Below, in pieces: positions 1 through 6,741 of a DNA stretch of 12,612 nt. The notes below the pieces were generated by a model that made no database searches, was not told the DNA's origin, and was given only the letters and a program-made list of their open reading frames with translations. Origin of the DNA: Candidatus Galloscillospira excrementavium. Lineage in GTDB: Bacteria; Bacillota; Clostridia; Oscillospirales; Oscillospiraceae. The position numbers and the translations under genes are program-made. Where the stretch lies: contig DVHW01000027.1 of the NCBI GenBank assembly GCA_018711785.1, positions 1 through 12,612 of the forward strand, in the 5' to 3' direction. Numbering within the stretch: position 1 is the first letter of the stretch; each line of letters starts with the position of its first letter.

Positions 1-1926
1 CTCTCCCGTGGGTACGGAGCCCTGCTCCACCCCTTCGTGGACTCCAAGGGCAACTTCGGCAAGGTCTACTCCCGGGACATGGCCTGGGCGGCCAGCCGGT
101 ACACCGAGGCCCGGCTGGACCCCATCTGCGCCGAGCTCTTCCGGGACATCGACCAGGACACGGTGGACTTTGTGGACAACTACGACGGCACCCTCCAGGA
201 GCCCGCCCTGCTGCCCACCACCTTCCCCAACGTGCTGGTGAGCGCCAATATGGGCATTGCCGTTGGCATGGCCTCCAACATCTGCGGCTTCAACCTGGGG
301 GAGGTGTGCGATGCCACCATCGCCTACCTGAAGGACCCGGCGGTGGACCTGCTCACCGTCCTCAAAGCCCCCGACTTCCCCACCGGCGGCGAGCTGCTCT
401 ACGACGGGGCCGAGATGGCCGGCATCTACCGCACCGGCCGGGGCTCCTTCAAGGTCCGGGCCCGGTGGCGCTATCTAAAAAAGGAAAACCTCATCGAGAT
501 CTACGAGATCCCCTACTCCACCACCGTGGAGGCCATCATGGACAAGGTGGCCGAGCTCATCAAGGCGGGCAAGGTCAGGGAGATCGCCGACATGCGGGAC
601 GAGACCGACCTGAACGGCCTGAAGCTGACCATCGACCTGAAGCGGGGCGCCGACCCGGACAAGCTGATGGCCAAGCTCTTCCGCGCCACCCCCCTGATGG
701 ACTCCTTCGGCTGCAACTTCAACATCCTCATCGCCGGTATGCCCCGGGTCATGGGGGTGGGGGAGATCCTGGAGGAGTGGACCGCCTGGCGGATGGACGG
801 GGTGCGCCGGCGGACCTACTTCACCATGAAGAAGAAGCAGGACAAGCTGCACCTGCTCAAGGGTCTGAAAAAGATCCTGCTGGACATCGACCGGGCCATC
901 CAGATCATCCGGGAGACCGAGGAGGACGCCGAAGTGGTGCCCAACCTGATGATCGGCTTCGGCATCGACGAGGTCCAGGCCGAGTACGTGGCCGACATCC
1001 GCCTGCGGAACATCAACAAGGAGTATATCCTCAAGCGCCTGGAGGAAACCTCTCATCTGGAGGAGGAGATCGCCGACCTCCAGGACGTGGTGAACAACCC
1101 CGGCCGCATCAAGGGGATCATCATCTCCGAGCTGGAGGCGGTGAAGAAGAAATACGCCGTCCCCCGCCGCACCGAGATCGTCTACGAGTACCAGGCCGCC
1201 GTGGAGGCCGAGGAGCCCGAGGAGGCCCCGGACTACCCGGTGACCGCCTTCCTCTCCCGGGAGGGGTATTTTAAGAAGATCACCGCCGCCTCCCTGCGGA
1301 TGAACAGCGAGCAGAAGTACAAGGAGGGGGACGGGGCCTTCCTCCAGTGGGAGTGCTCCAACCGGGACGAGCTGCTGGTCTTTACCGACAAGCAGCAGTG
1401 CTACAAGACCCGCATGAGCGACTTTGAGGACGCCAAGGCCTCCGTCCTGGGGGACTACCTGCCCACCAAGCTGGCCATGGAGCCGGGGGAGAGCGTGGTG
1501 TGGGCCTGCGTGCCCGGGGACTACGCGGGCAACCTGCTCTTCTTCTTCCAGAACGGAAAGGCCGCCCGGGTGGAGCTGGCGGCCTATCAGACCCAGACCC
1601 GGCGGAAAAAGCTCACCGGCGCCTACTCGGACAAGTCCCCCCTGGCCGCCGCCCTCCTCCTGCGGGAGGACCTGGAGCTGGCCGTGGCCTCCACCGAGGG
1701 CCGGTGCATGGTCTTCCACACCGCCGCCCTCAACCCCAAGACCACCCGGACCACCCAGGGGGTCAACGTGATGACCCTCAAGCCCCGCTACCGGGTGGAC
1801 TGGGTCCGCCCCCTGGCCGAGACCAGCATCGTCAACGCCTCCCGCTACCGGGCCCGGAGCCTGCCGGTGGCGGGTATGCTCCTCCGGGAGGAGGACCGGG
1901 GGGAGGAGCAGCTCTCCCTCATCTGA
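1..1926 (+). CDS. parC: Type IIA DNA topoisomerase subunit A (ParC/GyrA-like), 5' end missing
   Basis: This is the DNA cleavage/religation subunit of topoisomerase IV or gyrase. The frame is open from base 1, so the N-terminus lies outside the window; the GTG at 37 is only an internal Val. The active-site Tyr is in the motif SRYTEARL (codon 100-102). It is followed by the tower domain ([21 protein letters not shown]), a long charged coiled-coil (roughly codons 780-1180) and a C-terminal beta-pinwheel-like region to the TGA at 1924. The basic GyrA box (QRRGGRG) is absent; the nearest stretch, QTRRKKLTG, is degenerate, and the C-terminal domain is short (about 230 aa). This favours a ParC-like decatenase over a supercoiling gyrase, as inference. 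The partner ATPase subunit is probably upstream, outside the window. Family assignment is firm; ParC versus second GyrA is less so. Confidence 0.9.
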   Translation, partial: LSRGYGALLHPFVDSKGNFGKVYSRDMAWAASRYTEARLDPICAELFRDIDQDTVDFVDNYDGTLQEPALLPTTFPNVLVSANMGIAVGMASNICGFNLGEVCDATIAYLKDPAVDLLTVLKAPDFPTGGELLYDGAEMAGIYRTGRGSFKVRARWRYLKKENLIEIYEIPYSTTVEAIMDKVAELIKAGKVREIADMRDETDLNGLKLTIDLKRGADPDKLMAKLFRATPLMDSFGCNFNILIAGMPRVMGVGEILEEWTAWRMDGVRRRTYFTMKKKQDKLHLLKGLKKILLDIDRAIQIIRETEEDAEVVPNLMIGFGIDEVQAEYVADIRLRNINKEYILKRLEETSHLEEEIADLQDVVNNPGRIKGIIISELEAVKKKYAVPRRTEIVYEYQAAVEAEEPEEAPDYPVTAFLSREGYFKKITAASLRMNSEQKYKEGDGAFLQWECSNRDELLVFTDKQQCYKTRMSDFEDAKASVLGDYLPTKLAMEPGESVVWACVPGDYAGNLLFFFQNGKAARVELAAYQTQTRRKKLTGAYSDKSPLAAALLLREDLELAVASTEGRCMVFHTAALNPKTTRTTQGVNVMTLKPRYRVDWVRPLAETSIVNASRYRARSLPVAGMLLREEDRGEEQLSLI

Positions 1927-1954
1927 CCCCAATGCTTTCAAAGGACGGTGTGCC

Positions 1955-2824
1955 ATGAAATCCAAGGCAGTCAAGACCCTCTGGTCCTATCTCATTATCG
2001 TCGGGGCCTCTCTCATCTACGCGGTGGGCTTCAACTGGTGCTACGTCCCCAATGACATCGCCTTCGGCGGCATCACCGGCGTGGGCCAGATCGTCAATTT
2101 CCTCCTGCCCTGGGCTCCCATCGGCACGGTGGTCATCGTCCTGAACATCCCCCTGTTCCTGCTGGGGTGGCGGCTGCTGGGGGGGCACCTGCTCATCTCC
2201 TCCCTGTTCGCCATGGCGGTCTCCTCGGTGTTCATCGACCTGATCGACAGCCTCTACCAGTTCCCCCCCATGGACCCCCTGCTGGCCTGCATCTTCGGCG
2301 GGGTGCTGCTGGGGCTCTCTCTGGGCCTGGTGTTCCAGCAGGGGGCCACCACCGGCGGCACCGACCTGCTGGCCCGGCTCATCAAGCTCAAGCTCTCCTG
2401 GCTGCCCATGGGCAAGCTGCTGCTGGCGGTGGACCTGGTGGTCATCGTGGCGGTGGCCCTGGTCTTCCAGAACCTGTTCAGCGCCCTCTACGGCCTGGTC
2501 TCCCTCTATATCTCCACCATCGTCATGGACGGGGTGCTCTACGGCATGGACCAGGCCAAGGTGGCCTATATCATCAGCAACCGCCCTAAGGAGATCTCCG
2601 ACACCATCGTCCGGGAGCTGGACCGGGGGGTCACCATCCTCCACGGGATGGGGGCCTACTCCGGCGCGGACAAGGAGGTGCTCTTCTGCGCCTTCAAGCA
2701 GCGGCAGATCGTGGCGCTCAAGCGCGTGGTCAAGGAGATCGACCCCAGCGCCTTCCTCATCGTCTGCGAGGCCCACGAGGTGCTGGGGGAGGGCTTCCGG
2801 GAGTACAAGCAGAACGACCTGTAA
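1955..2824 (+). CDS. YitT family membrane protein (DUF161 + DUF2179)
   Basis: A 289-aa integral membrane protein of the YitT family, widespread in Firmicutes and with no agreed transport substrate. Five to six hydrophobic segments can be seen at roughly residues 8-30, 50-72, 76-96, 107-128, 150-172 and 175-195. The family-typical GATTGGTDLLARL lies between segments 4 and 5. The cytoplasmic C-terminus (about 220-278, RGVTILHGMGAYSG through VCEAHEVLGEGF) matches the DUF2179 domain, which is ferredoxin-like and considered regulatory. Length is normal for the family. The ATG is preceded by AAAGGA (1940-1945) at a good distance. It starts 28 bp after the topoisomerase stop with no terminator between, so co-transcription is likely. 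Function cannot be read from the sequence. Confidence 0.9.
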   Translation: MKSKAVKTLWSYLIIVGASLIYAVGFNWCYVPNDIAFGGITGVGQIVNFLLPWAPIGTVVIVLNIPLFLLGWRLLGGHLLISSLFAMAVSSVFIDLIDSLYQFPPMDPLLACIFGGVLLGLSLGLVFQQGATTGGTDLLARLIKLKLSWLPMGKLLLAVDLVVIVAVALVFQNLFSALYGLVSLYISTIVMDGVLYGMDQAKVAYIISNRPKEISDTIVRELDRGVTILHGMGAYSGADKEVLFCAFKQRQIVALKRVVKEIDPSAFLIVCEAHEVLGEGFREYKQNDL

Positions 2825-2828
2825 TTTT

Positions 2829-2844
2829 GGGGGGAGAGCCCCCC
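2829..2844 (+). other. Short GC hairpin between the YitT and LUD genes
   Basis: Six G (2829-2834), loop AGAG, six C (2839-2844): a perfect 6-bp G:C stem four bases after the YitT stop. Only two T follow, so it is not a canonical terminator. The LUD ribosome binding site AGAGGAG (2848-2854) begins three bases later, so the hairpin could act on mRNA stability or ribosome access. The structure is seen in the sequence; the role is inference. Confidence 0.55.
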
Positions 2845-2862
2845 TTGAGAGGAGTGCTGTTT

Positions 2863-3462
2863 ATGCCTGATATGGAAAAACTGCGGGAAAACCTGGAGAA
2901 GCGCGGCTTTGCCGCCGTCTATTTCCCCACCGCCAGAGAGGCGGCGGACTATCTGGACGGCAAGCTGGACGGCCGCACCATCGCCTTCGGCGGGTCCATG
3001 ACCGTCCGGGAGATGGGGCTCTACGAGCGCCTGGCCGCCCACAACCAGACCTTCTGGCACTGGGATCCGGAGCGCCCCGCCCCCCTTGCTGACGGAATGG
3101 GGACGGAGGTCTACATCACCTCGGTGAACGGCGCGGCCGAGACTGGGGAGCTGGTCAACATCGACGGCACGGGCAACCGGGTGGCCTCCACCTGCTTCGG
3201 CCACCAGGAGCTGTACCTCATCCTCGGGGTGAACAAGGTCGCCCCGGACTACGAGGGCGCCCTCTGGCGTGCCCGGAACATCGCCGCGCCGAAAAATGCC
3301 CAGCGGCTGGGCCGCAAGACCCCCTGCGCGGTCAAGGGCGACCGGTGCTACGACTGCCAGAGCCCTGAGCGCATCTGCCGGGCCCTCACCGTCCTGTGGG
3401 AGAAGCCCAGCTCCTTTGCCCGGGCCGAGGTGGTCCTGGTGGGGGAGCCCCTGGGCTACTGA
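2863..3462 (+). CDS. LUD domain protein (LutC/YkgG-like, DUF162)
   Basis: A 199-aa LUD-domain protein, the fold of LutB/LutC lactate-utilisation proteins. Clostridial stand-alone members have no assigned reaction. Family marks are AFGGSMTVREMG near residues 43-54 and TGELVNIDGTGNRVAST in the middle. Near the C-terminus are four cysteines spaced CX6CX2CX6C (C155, C162, C165, C172, motif CAVKGDRCYDCQSPERIC), which could hold a metal or Fe-S cluster (inference). The start is the ATG at 2863, because AGAGGAG (2848-2854) sits 8 bases before it. An upstream in-frame TTG at 2827 would put the ribosome binding site and the 2829-2844 hairpin inside the gene and is rejected. No lutA or lutB partner lies alongside, so a lactate-oxidation role is not supported by context. 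Confidence 0.87.
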   Translation: MPDMEKLRENLEKRGFAAVYFPTAREAADYLDGKLDGRTIAFGGSMTVREMGLYERLAAHNQTFWHWDPERPAPLADGMGTEVYITSVNGAAETGELVNIDGTGNRVASTCFGHQELYLILGVNKVAPDYEGALWRARNIAAPKNAQRLGRKTPCAVKGDRCYDCQSPERICRALTVLWEKPSSFARAEVVLVGEPLGY

Positions 3463-3508
3463 GCGGCCTCCCCCGCTCCTCATTCTGTTCAGAAAGGCGG
3501 TGCGGCCT

Positions 3509-4768
3509 GTGAAGCGCGCCCTGCTGTCCCTGCTGCTTTTGGCGGCCCTGCTGCTCTCCGGCTGCTCCGCCATGCTCAACGGCTCCTATGTCCGGGTAAC
3601 TCCGGCGGAGGACCGGCTCTCCGCCGGGGAGGACCCGTCGGTCATCGAGGTGGAGAACCGCTCCGACCTCATCAGCGCCATCCTGGACCTGGTCCGCCAG
3701 GGGGTGGAGCAGGGGGTGGTGCGCCTGGTGAGCTACAGCGGCGACGTGGAGGCCGACTTGGCCGCCGCCTGCCTGGAGGTGGCCCAGGAGGACCCCCTGG
3801 GCGCCTATGCGGTGGAGAGCATCAAGTACGACTACACCCATGTCATCTCCTACTATGAGGCGAATATCTACCTCAGTTACCGCCGCAGCCATGAGCAGGT
3901 GGCCTCTATCTCCCGGGTCACCGGCTCCAGCGCCATCCGCACCGAGCTGCGCGCCGCTCTGCTGGACTTCGCTCCGGAGGTGGTCCTCCAGGTCAGCTAC
4001 TTTGCCGAGGACGAGGAGTCCATCCGGGAGCTGGTCCGCCAGGCCTATTACGAGACCCCTATCGCCGCCCTGGGAATGCCCGGCATCTCGGTCACCCTCT
4101 ATCCAGCGGAGACTAACGGCTACCAGCGGATCGTAGAGATCCAGCTGGCCTATGCCGAGTCCGCCGACGCCCTGCGGGAGAAGAGCCAGCAGCTGGCCGA
4201 CGCCGCCCAAGGCATCAGCGTGTCTCTCTTCTCCCTCCCTGACGACGATGCGCTGGAACAGGTCCACGCCATGGTGAATGCCATGGTCTCCTATGTGCCC
4301 GAGGGCTCTGCCCCAGCCGAATCGGCCTCCTGCTCCACCGCCTGGCACGTCCTGGTGGAGCATCAGGCCGACAGCGAGGGTATCGCCCTGGCCGTGTCCC
4401 TCCTCTGCCAGCGGCTGGAGGTGGAGAGCATGGTGGTCTCCGGCACCCGGGACGGCCAGACCCACTACTGGAACATCGTCCGCCTCAGCAGCGGCGAATT
4501 CCGCCATGTGGATGCCACCCGGGCCGACGGCTTCTCCCTCTCCGACGCCGATCTGGTCTCCCAGGGCTATGCCTGGAACCGGGAGGACGGCAGCATCCCC
4601 CTCTGCGGGGAGCAGCCCCCTGTTTCGCCAGAGCCCCAGGAGAGCGCGGTGCCGGCTTCCGAAGAGGGCTCCAACCTGGAAGCCGCTCCGGATGCTGAGG
4701 CCCCGGCAGAGGCGGACGGGACCGCCGCCTCAGGCGATCTCCTCTCCCGCTTTCTTCCGGGCCTCTGA
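3509..4768 (+). CDS. Lipoprotein with transglutaminase-like domain lacking the catalytic Cys
   Basis: A 419-aa predicted lipoprotein. The GTG start has AAAGGCGG (3493-3500) 8 bases upstream and gives a textbook signal: KR, a Leu/Ala-rich core, then the lipobox LSGC with Cys19 as the lipidated residue. An extension upstream in the same frame would overlap the LUD gene and bury the signal. Residues about 45-265 form an extracellular region I cannot assign. Residues about 275-345 resemble a transglutaminase core: DSEGIALAVSLLCQ, then THYWN and FRHVDATRADG. His319 and Asp335 fit the last two triad positions, but the nucleophile position is Ser289 (AGC codon 4373-4375), so cysteine chemistry is not expected. 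A Pro/Ala/Glu-rich tail (about 370-405) follows, then a short hydrophobic end. It is probably surface-anchored with a binding or structural role. The family call is moderately firm; the function is unknown. Confidence 0.78.
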   Translation: MKRALLSLLLLAALLLSGCSAMLNGSYVRVTPAEDRLSAGEDPSVIEVENRSDLISAILDLVRQGVEQGVVRLVSYSGDVEADLAAACLEVAQEDPLGAYAVESIKYDYTHVISYYEANIYLSYRRSHEQVASISRVTGSSAIRTELRAALLDFAPEVVLQVSYFAEDEESIRELVRQAYYETPIAALGMPGISVTLYPAETNGYQRIVEIQLAYAESADALREKSQQLADAAQGISVSLFSLPDDDALEQVHAMVNAMVSYVPEGSAPAESASCSTAWHVLVEHQADSEGIALAVSLLCQRLEVESMVVSGTRDGQTHYWNIVRLSSGEFRHVDATRADGFSLSDADLVSQGYAWNREDGSIPLCGEQPPVSPEPQESAVPASEEGSNLEAAPDAEAPAEADGTAASGDLLSRFLPGL

Positions 4769-4778
4769 AGGGGGCGGC

Positions 4779-4793
4779 GGGGAAAATTTCCCC
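4779..4793. repeat. 15-bp near-palindrome abutting the tRNA promoter
   Basis: GGGGAAA, one central A, TTTCCCC: perfect 7-bp arms ending exactly one base before the -35 box of the tRNA-Gly promoter and 11 bases after the lipoprotein stop. It could be a weak hairpin ending the lipoprotein mRNA (5-bp stem, 5-base loop) or an upstream element of the promoter. There is no U-rich run after it. Confidence 0.45.
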
Positions 4794-4822
4794 TTGACAG
4801 ATGGGACAAACCTGTTTATAAT
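4794..4822 (+). promoter_or_regulatory. Consensus sigma-A promoter of tRNA-Gly
   Basis: TTGACA (4794-4799), exactly 17 bases, TATAAT (4817-4822): a 6/6 plus 6/6 match to the housekeeping consensus. Transcription would start near 4829-4830, leaving a leader of about seven bases before the tRNA. Such strong promoters are typical of stable RNA genes. Confidence 0.93.
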
Positions 4823-4836
4823 ATCATCTGTCGCCC

Positions 4837-4912
4837 GCAGGTGTAGCTCATCTGGTAGAGCGCCACCTTGCCAAGGTGGAGGTAGCGAGTTCGAGCCTCG
4901 TCACCTGCTCCA
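4837..4912 (+). tRNA. tRNA-Gly (anticodon GCC), CCA encoded
   Basis: A full 76-base cloverleaf. The acceptor pairs GCAGGTG (4837-4843) with CACCTGC (4902-4908), then T as discriminator and a genomically encoded CCA (4910-4912). The D arm is GCTC/GAGC (4846-4849, 4858-4861). The anticodon stem is CCACC/GGTGG (4863-4867, 4875-4879) around loop TTGCCAA, with GCC at 4870-4872. The T arm is GCGAG/CTCGT, with a G-T pair at its base, around TTCGAGC. It decodes GGC and GGU. It stands alone with its own promoter and terminator, not in a tRNA cluster. Confidence 0.97.
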
Positions 4913-4950
4913 AAAAGAAGGACATGACCAAAGGTCATGTCCTTCTTTTT
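4913..4950 (+). terminator. Rho-independent terminator of tRNA-Gly
   Basis: Perfect 17-bp stem, AAAAGAAGGACATGACC (4913-4929) with its complement at 4933-4949, around an AAA loop. The 3' arm ends in a run of five T (4946-4950), and A-rich and T-rich arms mirror each other, so it could also stop transcription coming from the right. It begins directly after the encoded CCA. Confidence 0.9.
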
Positions 4951-5083
4951 GGGTTTCAGCGGTCTTTGGCCGCCCCTGCGCAATTCCCGGCCCGCGGCGG
5001 GGAATTTACGGTACACTCGCGCCGCCGGCCAGAAGGCCGGTTTAGACTTGTCTTCCAAAAGATCGATTCTTACCGCTCCATCC
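4951..5083. other. Non-coding spacer with two small hairpins
   Basis: No gene is supported between the tRNA terminator and the terminator of the ferritin-like gene. Two inverted repeats are visible: AATTCCC (4982-4988) with GGGAATT (5000-5006), and CCGGCC (5025-5030) with GGCCGG (5035-5040) around AGAA. A minus-strand frame stays open through here and across the tRNA, but it has no start signal of its own. I see no promoter. Confidence 0.5.
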
Positions 5084-5123
5084 AAAAAGGGAAGGACATC
5101 CGGCCGGATGCCCTTCCCTTTTT
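5084..5123 (-). terminator. Terminator of the ferritin-like gene
   Basis: Inverted repeat with 20-base arms (5084-5103 and 5104-5123) carrying one mismatch (A5096 against C5111). The real loop is probably the four central bases GGCC. On the minus strand the arm ends in five T (the A run at 5084-5088), as expected for rho-independent termination 17 bases after the ferritin-like stop. The T run at 5119-5123 makes it potentially bidirectional. Confidence 0.8.
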
Positions 5124-5140
5124 GTGCTTCGGCCCGCCCC

Positions 5141-5842
5141 TCAAAGCCCCTCGAGGACGGTCCGGATCTGCCAGGCGTGGGCGCTCTCGTCCCCGGCCAG
5201 GTCCCGGTAGAGCTCCCGCAGGCAGGGGTCCGCCGTGGCGTCCGCTGCGGCCAGATAGGCCGCCTCTCCCCGCTGCTCCTCCACGAACCGGGCGCGCAGC
5301 GCGCCCAGAAGGGCGCCCTGTGCCGCAGCCGCGGCCCTCTGCTCCGGCCAGAAGCGCACGCCGGAGATGAGAAAATAGGCGGTGGACAGCCGCTTGGCGT
5401 GCCGCCGCTCGTCTGCGGCCATGGCTCCGAGCGCCCGGGCCGCGGCGGACGGCGCCCGCCGGGCCAGGGCCTGGTAGGTCCGCATGTCGGCCAGCTCCCG
5501 GACAATAAAGGCCTGGAGCTGCTCCCCGTAGACCGCCGATGCCGCCCCCAGGAGAGGCACATCGTTCCCCCCTCCCGTCTGTCTTTTTCCGTCCGGCGGC
5601 AATACTGTCGGGACAGCCGGGGCGCTCTGCGCGGGAGCCGTCCCGGGGGCGGACGGTTCCCCGCCCGCTCCTTGCTCCAGCAGGCGCTCCATCCCGGCCT
5701 GCTCTTCCTCCCCGTACAGCCGGAAGGGGCAGTCGGGCCGGTCCTCCGGCATGACCCGCCGCCAGACCCGCTCAAACACCTCCCGGTCCGACCCGCACTG
5801 TCCCGGCCCCGGGTCGGCGCAGGGCAATTTGTCCTGTTCCAT
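5141..5842 (-). CDS. Ferritin-like (rubrerythrin-type) di-iron domain protein
   Basis: A 233-aa soluble protein. The C-terminal 130 residues look like a four-helix ferritin-like bundle with a complete set of possible di-iron ligands: Glu116 in helix A (FIVRELADMRTYQ), ExxH at Glu145/His148 (DERRH), Glu188, Glu189 or Glu193 in helix C (VEEQRGEAAY), and ExxH at Glu219/His222 (DESAH). No rubredoxin-like CxxC domain is seen. The N-terminal 55 residues (FERVWRRVMPEDRPDCPF) form a separate conserved-looking segment, joined by a Pro/Ala/Gly-rich linker (about 57-95). The start is fixed by AGGAGG (5850-5855) seven bases before the ATG. It is transcribed divergently from the sufC operon across a dyad. 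A role in peroxide or iron handling fits the fold but is inference. Confidence 0.8.
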   Translation of the reverse strand: MEQDKLPCADPGPGQCGSDREVFERVWRRVMPEDRPDCPFRLYGEEEQAGMERLLEQGAGGEPSAPGTAPAQSAPAVPTVLPPDGKRQTGGGNDVPLLGAASAVYGEQLQAFIVRELADMRTYQALARRAPSAAARALGAMAADERRHAKRLSTAYFLISGVRFWPEQRAAAAAQGALLGALRARFVEEQRGEAAYLAAADATADPCLRELYRDLAGDESAHAWQIRTVLEGL

Positions 5843-5857
5843 GGAAGTTCCTCCTAA

Positions 5858-5882
5858 ATAGCATGGTTTCAGACCATACTAT
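5858..5882. promoter_or_regulatory. 25-bp dyad operator candidate / 5'UTR hairpin between divergent Fe genes
   Basis: Ten-base arms 5858-5867 (ATAGCATGGT) and 5873-5882 (ACCATACTAT) around TTCAG, with one mismatch (C5862/A5878). Length and outer ATAG/CTAT bases match the layout of the E. coli IscR type 1 site (25 bp, ATAS at one end and STAT at the other), but the inner bases differ. On the minus strand the mismatch becomes a G-U wobble, so the ferritin-like mRNA could form a full 10-bp hairpin with a CUGAA loop, ending two bases before AGGAGG. It may therefore be a repressor site, an RNA control element, or both. The symmetry is directly visible; the regulator is unknown. Confidence 0.6.
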
Positions 5883-5934
5883 GCCCGGCGGGAAGATTTT
5901 GCCCCGGGGGCCGGCGGTTCCTGTCCTCCGCCCC

Positions 5935-5963
5935 TTGTATTTCGCGGAAAAGAGTGCTATAAT
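5935..5963 (+). promoter_or_regulatory. Promoter of the sufC operon
   Basis: TTGTAT (5935-5940), 17 bases, TATAAT (5958-5963), with the start of transcription expected near 5970, about 34 bases before the sufC ATG. The -10 is perfect and the -35 weak. The 25-bp dyad lies about 53 bases upstream of the -35. Confidence 0.7.
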
Positions 5964-6003
5964 AATAAATCCTAGTGAATTGCCATACAAAGGAGCAGCC
6001 TGT

Positions 6004-6741
6004 ATGCTTGAGATCAAAAACCTGTGTTACCAGGTGACCGGCGACGAGGGCGAGCTGGACATCCTCCAGGACATCAGCCTGACCGTTGCCGACCACAAAT
6101 TCGTGGTCATCACCGGGCCCAACGGCGGCGGCAAGACCACCCTGGCCAAGGCCATCATGGGGCTGGTGCAGCCCACCGCCGGCCAGATCCTCTGGAACGG
6201 CATGGACCTGACCGGCATGAGCGTCACCGACCGGGCCCGGGCGGGGGTGAGCTACGGCTTCCAGCAGCCCCCCCGGTTCAAGGGCCTGCGGGTGCGGGAT
6301 CTCCTCACCCTGGCCGCCGGACGGGACGGCCTGAGCAAGGAGGAGTGCTGCCAGTACCTGACCCGGGTGGGCCTGTGCGCCAACGACTACATCGACCGGG
6401 AGGTGGATGCCTCCCTCTCCGGCGGCGAGGTCAAGCGCATCGAGATCGCCACCATCCTGGCCCGGAATTCCGGCCTGATGATCTTCGACGAGCCCGAGGC
6501 GGGCATCGACCTGTGGTCCTTTGCCAAGCTGACCGAGACCTTCCGGGCCATCCACGACCAGCGGGGGGCCACCCTGCTGGTCATCTCCCACCAGGAGCGG
6601 ATCATCGACCTGGCCGACGAGATCATCATGGTCTCCGGCGGGCGCATCGCGGAGCAGGGGCCCAAGGAGGAGATCTTCCCCAAGATCCTGGCCAATACCA
6701 TCTCCGGGTGCAGCTATATGAAGGAGGCGGCAGCCCAATGA
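6004..6741 (+). CDS. sufC: SufC-type ABC ATPase for Fe-S cluster assembly
   Basis: A 245-aa cytoplasmic ABC ATPase that should drive Fe-S scaffold assembly with the SufB/D-like protein encoded next, not membrane transport. It has Walker A GPNGGGKTT (residues 38-46), signature LSGGE (138-142), Walker B ending in FDEPEAGID (Asp162, Glu163) and the switch His196 (ISHQ). The EPEAGID after Walker B is SufC-like. The start is the ATG at 6004 with AAAGGAG (5989-5995) eight bases before it; in-frame codons further upstream run through the promoter and dyad and are rejected. The stop overlaps the sufB-like start in ATGA (6738-6741), implying translational coupling. With no sufS, sufU or sufD in view, this resembles the two-gene minimal SUF arrangement of anaerobes. 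Confidence 0.92.
   Translation: MLEIKNLCYQVTGDEGELDILQDISLTVADHKFVVITGPNGGGKTTLAKAIMGLVQPTAGQILWNGMDLTGMSVTDRARAGVSYGFQQPPRFKGLRVRDLLTLAAGRDGLSKEECCQYLTRVGLCANDYIDREVDASLSGGEVKRIEIATILARNSGLMIFDEPEAGIDLWSFAKLTETFRAIHDQRGATLLVISHQERIIDLADEIIMVSGGRIAEQGPKEEIFPKILANTISGCSYMKEAAAQ

Noticed and set aside
475..1974. Long open minus-strand frame (about 499 codons) opposite the topoisomerase gene
   Set aside because: It is rich in Gly, Leu, His and Val in the pattern of an antisense shadow of a GC-rich gene, has no ribosome binding site, and fully overlaps a gene with clear family motifs.
3386..4507. 373-codon minus-strand frame opposite the lipoprotein gene
   Set aside because: The plus-strand frame has a lipobox signal, a ribosome binding site and a recognisable domain; the minus frame has none and is shadow-like.
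4837..4912. tRNA-Gly as an integration (att) site
   Set aside because: No integrase, no repeated 3' tRNA fragment and no foreign-looking genes are seen on either side in the window.
4816..5775. Minus-strand frame running from the ferritin-like region through to the tRNA
   Set aside because: It is in a different frame from the ferritin-like gene, is Arg/Pro/Gly-rich, and passes through two terminators and the antisense of tRNA-Gly.
5863..6003. Longer sufC start at 5863
   Set aside because: It would read through the dyad, the promoter and the AAAGGAG site; the ATG at 6004 gives the standard SufC N-terminus MLEIKNL.
6024..6737. Upstream extension of the SufB-like frame across sufC
   Set aside because: The translation there is His/Gly/Pro/Arg-rich shadow of sufC. 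The ATG at 6738 has AAGGAGG and gives a family-like N-terminus.
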